Assembly (NCBI GenBank): GCA_035934555.1
Contig: DASYXT010000034.1
Span: 22,471-86,470 of the forward strand
Reading direction: 5' to 3'
Length of the DNA: 64,000 nucleotides
Source of the DNA: DASYXT01 sp035934555
GTDB taxonomy: Bacteria > Verrucomicrobiota > Verrucomicrobiia > Limisphaerales > UBA8199
The notes beneath the pieces were generated by a model. The model had not been told where the DNA came from. It ran no database searches and was given only the letters and a program-made list of their open reading frames with translations. Made by a program: the position numbers and the translations under genes. Positions within the stretch are counted from its first letter, which is position 1, and every line of letters begins with the position of its first letter. Of this stretch, positions 59,368-64,000 are shown in pieces.

Positions 59368-62355
59368 TCAGTCCCCGTACATCTCCATGCCGTTGCAGGA
59401 GCAAACGAGGTTGCGGTCGCCGTAAACATTGTCGATACGCCCGACCGCCGGCCAGAACTTGTATTCACGCAACCACGGCGCCGGGAAACAGGCCTGTTCG
59501 CGAGAATAAGGATGGCTCCAGTTTTCGGCGGCGAGCATGTCGGCGGTGTGCGGCGCGTTCTTCAGGAGGTTGTTCTGTCGATCAACCCGGCCGGACTCGA
59601 TCTCCTGGATTTCGCCGTGAATCCGAATCAGCGCTTCGCAGAAACGATCCAATTCCTCCTTAGACTCGCTCTCGGTTGGTTCGACCATCATGGTGCCCGG
59701 AACCGGCCAGGAAATCGTCGGGGCATGAAAGCCATAATCCATCAGGCGCTTGGCGACATCTTCAACCGTGACGCTCTTGAATTGACGCAGGTCCAGGATG
59801 CATTCGTGGGCGACTAACCCGCCATGGCCCTTATACAAAACCGGGAAATATTTCTCGAGGCGGCGGGCGACATAATTGGCGTTGAGGATTGCGTATTCGC
59901 TGGCCTGTTTCAGACCGTCCGGGCCCATCGCCGCAATGTACACCCAGGAAATCGGCAAGATGCTGGCGCTGCCCCAAGGCGCGGCGGAGATTGCCCCGAC
60001 GGGGCTTTCGCCGCCGAGATTCACCACGGAGTGGCCGGGCAGAAAATCCACCAGGTGCTCGGCCACACCAATCGGGCCCATGCCGGGACCGCCGCCGCCG
60101 TGCGGAATGCAAAAGGTCTTGTGCAAGTTGATATGGCAAACATCGGCGCCGATATCGGCGGGGCGGCACAGGCCCACTTGTGCATTCAGGTTGGCCCCGT
60201 CCATATAGACCTGGCCGCCGTGGGTGTGGACGATTTCGCAAATCTCTTTGATGCTTTCCTCAAAGACCCCGTGCGTCGAGGGATAGGTCACCATCAGGGC
60301 GGCCAAATCCTTCTGGTGCGCCTGGGCCTTGGCGCGCAAATCGGCCAATTCGATATTGCCGGCGGAATCACAGGCCACTGGCACCACCTTGAGCCCCGCG
60401 AGCACGGAACTGGCCGGGTTGGTGCCGTGAGCGGAAGTGGGGATCAGGCAAATATTGCGGTGGCCTTCGGCGCGGCTGGCATGGTAGGCGCGAATGACCA
60501 GCAACCCCGCATATTCCCCCTGGGCACCCGCATTGGGTTGCAGCGAAACGGCGGTGAACCCGGTGATTTCGGCCAACCAATCTTCGAGTTGCTGGAAGAG
60601 CGCCTGGTAACCTCGCGCCTGGCGCAGCGGCGCAAACGGGTGCAGGTGCGCAAACTCGTCCCAGCTCACCGGGAGCATTTCAGCGGCGGCGTTGAGCTTC
60701 ATCGTGCAACTCCCCAGCGGGATCATCGAGCTGGCCAGGGATAGGTCGCGCGCTTCCAACCGCTTCAAGTACCGCAGCATCTCCGTCTCCGAATGATACC
60801 GATTAAAGACCGGATGCATCAGGAAGGGCGTGGTTCGGGACAAAACCGGAGCGAATGCGACTTCGACTTCGGCGGCCAGTTCGCCAGGCGTGAAGTCCGG
60901 CACGCGCTCGCTGTTGAACACGCGCCAAATATCGAGCACATCCTGCTCAGTGGTGGTCTCGTCCAAAGCGATACCCAAATTGCGCCCATCAATGACACGG
61001 AAGTTCATCCGGCGAGTTTCCGCCAGCTTCAGTATTCGTTCCGCGCTTTGGTTCCCGATATTGACCTGCAGCGTGTCAAAGAATGGCACGCCGCTTGTGG
61101 AGCCTTTGCCACCTGTCTCGCCATTCGGAGTGCCTGCGACCCCCCCGCCAACGGCGTACCCCAGCCGCTCGAGGCCTTTGGCAAGGACTAGCGCCAGCGC
61201 GCGGACGCGCCGGGCAATCCGTTGCAGGCCCGCGGGTCCATGATAACAGGCATACATGGCCGCCATGTTCGCCAGCAATGCCTGCGCGGTGCAGATGTTG
61301 CTCGTGGCTTTCTCGCGCCGGATATGCTGCTCGCGCGTTTGCAGTGACAGCCGGTAAGCCGGACGCCCACGCGAATCTTTCGATATCCCCACAATGCGCC
61401 CCGGCATGTGCCGCTTGTAGGCATCCCGTGTCGCGAAATACGCCGCGTGCGGCCCGCCATAACCCATCGGAACACCGAAACGCTGCGTGCTGCCGACGGC
61501 GATGTCGGCCCCGAACTCGCCCGGCGACCGCAGCAACGTCAGGCTCAGCAAATCGGCCGCCACGGCGACCAGCGCGCCGGCTGCATGGGCCCGGGCTACG
61601 AAAGCCGAATAGTCGTGGACAGCGCCGTAAGTGTCTGGGTACTGCACCAGGGCGCCGAACACGGTTTCATCGAAAGTAAATGAAGCGTAGTCGCCCGCGA
61701 CCACCTCCAGGCCCAGTGCTTTCGCCCGCGTCCGGACAACGTCCATGGTCTGCGGATGACACGCCGAAGAGACAAAGAACCGGCGCCGTTCAGGTTTTAG
61801 TCCATGGCACAGTGTCATCGCCTCGGCGGCTGCCGTCGCCTCGTCCAGCAGCGAGGCGTTGGCAACTTCCAACCCGGTGAGATCGATGACCATCGTCTGG
61901 AAGGTCAGCAGCGCCTCCAGCCGCCCTTGCGCAATCTCCGCCTGGTAGGGGGTGTATTGGGTGTACCAGCCCGGATTCTCGAAGAGCACACGGCGAATCA
62001 CCGCCGGCGTGATGCAATCGTGGTAGCCCATGCCGATGTACGAACGGAACACCTGGTTCTGCTCCGCCAGGTCTTTCAGCGTGCCGAGCACCTCGTGCTC
62101 GGTTCGCCCGGCCGGCAGGCGCAAGGGGTGTTCCAGCCGGATGGCAGCCGGCACCGCATCGCTGATCAAATCTTCCAGTGAGGCAAAACCCAGCAGCTCG
62201 AGCATTTGCCCGGCTTGTTCGGCGTTCGGGCCGATGTGCCGCCGGGCAAAGCTATCCGTCGCGCCCAACCTGGCGCCGGCACCATGCCTGGCCGGGCGCG
62301 ATTCACTACTCCGGCCGGGCTTGGACGAGGGCTGCGTTTCTTCCGTTACTAGCAT
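59368..62355 (-). CDS. gcvP: Glycine dehydrogenase (decarboxylating), P-protein
   Basis: The pyridoxal-phosphate enzyme of the glycine cleavage system, which decarboxylates glycine and passes the aminomethyl group to the lipoyl H-protein. The 995-residue fused (full-length) form contains SFARRHIGPNAEQ near the start, YIGMGYHDCITPAVI, the GSCTMKLNAAAEM block at ~560, and the PLP-lysine site in HINLHKTFCIPHGGGGPGMG (~740). A Ser/Arg/Ala-rich ~30-residue leader precedes the conserved region, so the true start may be later than 62355. gcvT and gcvH are not adjacent. No glycine riboswitch is apparent upstream. Confidence 0.97.
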   Translation of the reverse strand: MLVTEETQPSSKPGRSSESRPARHGAGARLGATDSFARRHIGPNAEQAGQMLELLGFASLEDLISDAVPAAIRLEHPLRLPAGRTEHEVLGTLKDLAEQNQVFRSYIGMGYHDCITPAVIRRVLFENPGWYTQYTPYQAEIAQGRLEALLTFQTMVIDLTGLEVANASLLDEATAAAEAMTLCHGLKPERRRFFVSSACHPQTMDVVRTRAKALGLEVVAGDYASFTFDETVFGALVQYPDTYGAVHDYSAFVARAHAAGALVAVAADLLSLTLLRSPGEFGADIAVGSTQRFGVPMGYGGPHAAYFATRDAYKRHMPGRIVGISKDSRGRPAYRLSLQTREQHIRREKATSNICTAQALLANMAAMYACYHGPAGLQRIARRVRALALVLAKGLERLGYAVGGGVAGTPNGETGGKGSTSGVPFFDTLQVNIGNQSAERILKLAETRRMNFRVIDGRNLGIALDETTTEQDVLDIWRVFNSERVPDFTPGELAAEVEVAFAPVLSRTTPFLMHPVFNRYHSETEMLRYLKRLEARDLSLASSMIPLGSCTMKLNAAAEMLPVSWDEFAHLHPFAPLRQARGYQALFQQLEDWLAEITGFTAVSLQPNAGAQGEYAGLLVIRAYHASRAEGHRNICLIPTSAHGTNPASSVLAGLKVVPVACDSAGNIELADLRAKAQAHQKDLAALMVTYPSTHGVFEESIKEICEIVHTHGGQVYMDGANLNAQVGLCRPADIGADVCHINLHKTFCIPHGGGGPGMGPIGVAEHLVDFLPGHSVVNLGGESPVGAISAAPWGSASILPISWVYIAAMGPDGLKQASEYAILNANYVARRLEKYFPVLYKGHGGLVAHECILDLRQFKSVTVEDVAKRLMDYGFHAPTISWPVPGTMMVEPTESESKEELDRFCEALIRIHGEIQEIESGRVDRQNNLLKNAPHTADMLAAENWSHPYSREQACFPAPWLREYKFWPAVGRIDNVYGDRNLVCSCNGMEMYGD

Positions 62356-62482
62356 CCGACCAAATTAAGGGCGGGGGGGCCTGAATCAAGTTCAGAATTC
62401 GGCATTGGCGCTACGCCGCCGATGGATTATTCTCGGATACGGTATGCGCTGGCCACTTCAACCCCACTCAACATAAAGTCCT

Positions 62483-62875
62483 ATGCAAATCACCAAACAG
62501 CTTGCGATTTTTCTCGATAACCGCCCTGGCATGTTGGCGCGCCTGGCCGAAGCGCTGGCCGAGGCCAAAATCAACATCTACGCCATTACGACCAGCGACA
62601 CCGTTGATCATAGCGTCATCCGGCTGGTGGTGAGCGACTATCGCAAGGCCTTAAATCTTTTCGAGGAGCGGGGCACGCTGGTGGTCGAAGACGATGTGCT
62701 GATGATCGATGGCAGCAACAAACCCGGCCAGCTCGCCGCTATGGCCCAAAAACTTTCTGAAGCAAAAATCAACATCGAGTATTGCTATAGCGCTACTCCC
62801 CCCGATGCCAAAAAAGGTTTGCTCATCATGCGGGTCTCAAACGCCAGCAAAGCCCTGAAGGTCCTTAATAGCTGA
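62483..62875 (+). CDS. Tandem ACT-domain protein
   Basis: A 130-residue protein of two ACT modules: residues ~1-65 (KQLAIFLDNRPGMLARLAEA) and ~70-130 (DVLMIDGSNKPGQLAAMAQK). ACT folds bind small ligands, mostly amino acids, and act as regulators. In stand-alone form they are often annotated as amino-acid-binding proteins. It is divergent from gcvP, so a glycine link is conceivable but unsupported by any motif. It is convergent with the UbiA-family gene. Confidence 0.88.
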   Translation: MQITKQLAIFLDNRPGMLARLAEALAEAKINIYAITTSDTVDHSVIRLVVSDYRKALNLFEERGTLVVEDDVLMIDGSNKPGQLAAMAQKLSEAKINIEYCYSATPPDAKKGLLIMRVSNASKALKVLNS

Positions 62876-62881
62876 GGTAGT

Positions 62882-63790
62882 TCACGGTGGTGCCAGCATC
62901 TCAGGCTCCTGCCGCCCGGTAGTCGCCCTTTGCAGCAGGAACGTCGCGAGCAACAACCCGATAAACACAAAACTCAGCTCGCGGGCCGCCGGATTGGGCT
63001 GGCCTTCCAGCGTGGGGACTGGGCAAGCCGCCAGCCAATCGACAAATACGATGCCGGCCACCAGGCCCGCTATCGTTTTTTGCAGGTTGGGCTTGGCGTT
63101 TAAAAACGTCTGGCGCAACGCGCGCAAACACCACAGGACCAGCAGCGCCGCCAAAAGCAATCCGGGTACTCGGTAGCCATCGGCGTCCATGATTACTGCC
63201 AGCAGCACCGGGACAGCCAGCAGCGCGGCCGGCCAGGACTGAGTTTTGGCGGGCGTTTCGACCCAACGCGCAAAGCAGCCGACCGCGGCGACGTAGCACC
63301 AGAGCGCGAGCCCGCACCAGAGCGCCCACCCGGTGATGCCATAGGTCGCCACCGAGGCCCCGATGAGATAAAGCAGGAACCGGCAAAGTCCTTTGAGCGC
63401 AGGCGAAAACGCTACCCAGCGGTGCAGTGTGTTGTACAGAATAATGCCGACCACCAACACCAGGCCCGCGGTGCCAGTAGCGCGCCCCGCCCACATCAAT
63501 AATACCGCCCCCGCAACCAACAGACCCAATGCCCACCGCCATACTGTCTGGCGCAACACGGCGCCTGAAGGAATGGGTCGGGTGGGTTGGTGTTCACGGT
63601 CGTGGTCAGCGTCGAACGCATCATTGAGACACGCGCCGCCGAGATAAAGGAGCGTGGCGCCGCCAAAGACGAACGGCAGTTGCTCGGCGTTGCCGCCGCC
63701 GCCTAGCCACCACCCAGCCAGGCAATTGGACCACACAGTCGGCAGGCGCGCCGGCCGACTCAGGGTTACAATCGTTCGGAGCCGCGACAT
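62882..63790 (-). CDS. UbiA-family prenyltransferase-like membrane protein
   Basis: A 302-residue polytopic protein with 8-9 helices. The first Asp-rich motif is intact at N56 (NDAFDADHDREHQPTRPIPSG), which in UbiA enzymes binds Mg-diphosphate of the prenyl donor. The second Asp motif expected around residues 185-200 is not evident; that stretch reads VGCFARWVETPAK. It may prenylate a different acceptor, or have lost classical activity. The frame is open to 63952, but the conserved start is MSRLRTIVTLSRPARLPTVW at 63790. Confidence 0.84.
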   Translation of the reverse strand: MSRLRTIVTLSRPARLPTVWSNCLAGWWLGGGGNAEQLPFVFGGATLLYLGGACLNDAFDADHDREHQPTRPIPSGAVLRQTVWRWALGLLVAGAVLLMWAGRATGTAGLVLVVGIILYNTLHRWVAFSPALKGLCRFLLYLIGASVATYGITGWALWCGLALWCYVAAVGCFARWVETPAKTQSWPAALLAVPVLLAVIMDADGYRVPGLLLAALLVLWCLRALRQTFLNAKPNLQKTIAGLVAGIVFVDWLAACPVPTLEGQPNPAARELSFVFIGLLLATFLLQRATTGRQEPEMLAPP

Positions 63791-63872
63791 CGCCAAGTAT
63801 GCAAAGGGAATGAGACCTGGAACGCAAGCACGGAAGTCCCTTGCAGGAAAGCGAGCGAACCGGGCGCATGAC

Positions 63873-63907
63873 AAAAAATCGCAGAGTCCACGATCTGCGC
63901 ATTTTTT
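63873..63907. terminator. Bidirectional intrinsic terminator-like hairpin
   Basis: An A6 tract (63873-63878), then the stem CGCAGA (63880-63885), an 8-base loop and TCTGCG (63894-63899), then CA and T6 (63902-63907). U-tracts would follow the stem in both directions, the layout of a two-way rho-independent terminator. It is odd that it lies between divergent genes rather than at a gene end. Confidence 0.6.
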
Positions 63908-63915
63908 GGTGACAA

Positions 63916-63937
63916 AGTATCTATGATAGTAGATACT
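63916..63937. promoter_or_regulatory. 22-bp perfect palindromic operator-like site
   Basis: AGTATCTA (63916-63923), a 6-base spacer TGATAG, then TAGATACT (63930-63937): a perfect 8-bp inverted repeat 7 bp before an ATG. It overlaps a plausible -10 (TAGATA, 63930-63935) set 18 bp after TTGGTG (63906-63911). Binding by a dimeric repressor of the next gene is the simplest reading. Confidence 0.55.
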
Positions 63938-63944
63938 CACTGCC

Positions 63945-64000
63945 ATGAACACTCAAAATCCATTGCATTCTATCCTCCACCAAATCGCCAAGATTCAAAC
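63945..64000 (+). CDS. Start of a gene running off the right edge
   Basis: Only the first 18 codons plus two bases are visible, beginning MNTQNPLHSILHQIAKIQ. That is too little to assign a family. The phrase loosely recalls short proteins (DUF6788-like) found near mobile elements in Verrucomicrobiota, but this is from memory and weak. The palindrome directly upstream supports a regulated start here. Confidence 0.4.
   Translation, partial: MNTQNPLHSILHQIAKIQ

Noticed and set aside
59824..60744. 306-codon plus-strand frame over gcvP
   Set aside because: Antisense to the conserved PLP-binding part of GcvP; no independent support.

Overview
The window looks like a chromosomal segment from a GC-rich, Gram-negative, free-living bacterium, most likely a soil or freshwater member of the Verrucomicrobiota (Pedosphaera/Limisphaerales-like). 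This placement is inferred from the PEP-CTERM protein, TolB-like propeller and Big_5-type secreted proteins, mixed single-gene housekeeping loci, frequent GTG/TTG starts and dispersed palindromic repeats. No rRNA or ribosomal protein is present to confirm it. About 50 genes are supported. I see no tRNA, rRNA, CRISPR array, prophage or intact insertion sequence.

Layout. 0-2.6 kb: a PEP-CTERM protein cut by the window edge and a TolB-like propeller protein. 2.9-7.4 kb: an anion-transport run of a PTS EIIA-like protein, a SulP transporter with STAS domain, and a ClC transporter with CBS pair. 7.4-17.4 kb: metabolism (xylose isomerase, methyltransferase, serine acetyltransferase, PfkB kinase, ThiE, rhamnulokinase-like FGGY kinase, an Hsp70, a stand-alone CoaB-like protein). 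17.5-23.3 kb: DNA polymerase III alpha and a LytS/LytTR-type two-component pair. 23.7-32.7 kb: a complete RND efflux operon with adaptor, two different permeases and an outer-membrane lipoprotein. 32.8-35.5 kb: a small membrane protein with a NuoI-like ferredoxin, an RMND1/DUF155-like protein and a ParE-like remnant. 35.6-41.4 kb: CPBP protease-ThiL-TsaE, a PRC/BON protein, HIT protein, and ProB-MazG. 41.4-49.1 kb: zinc-ribbon protein, hybrid histidine kinase, ProS, amidase, GGDEF protein, DUF2905 protein. 49.2-53.8 kb: Big_5 repeat protein, a GH50/agarase-like glycoside hydrolase, and a TruB-RibF operon. 54.2-64 kb: an unusual kinase-fold protein, a secreted orphan, DUF554, two orphans leading into a LigD-type ligase, GcvP, a double-ACT protein, a UbiA-family protein and a gene running off the right edge.

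How they connect. Several junctions show tight translational coupling: ATGA/TTGA overlaps at CPBP-ThiL, histidine kinase-LytTR and ProB-MazG, and 3-6 bp gaps at TruB-RibF and ferredoxin-small membrane protein. Convergent pairs are packed stop to stop (TsaE/PRC-BON, LigD/GcvP).

The most interesting non-coding content is two families of small nested-palindrome elements of about 100-115 bp. Their ends are inverted copies of each other and each end is itself a hairpin. Family A has two full copies, plus a 48-bp tandem derivative in the truB leader whose stem carries a compensatory base-pair swap. Family B has four paired copies and one half copy. All lie between genes. They look like REP/BIME- or MITE-type elements, and no mobilising enzyme is visible here.
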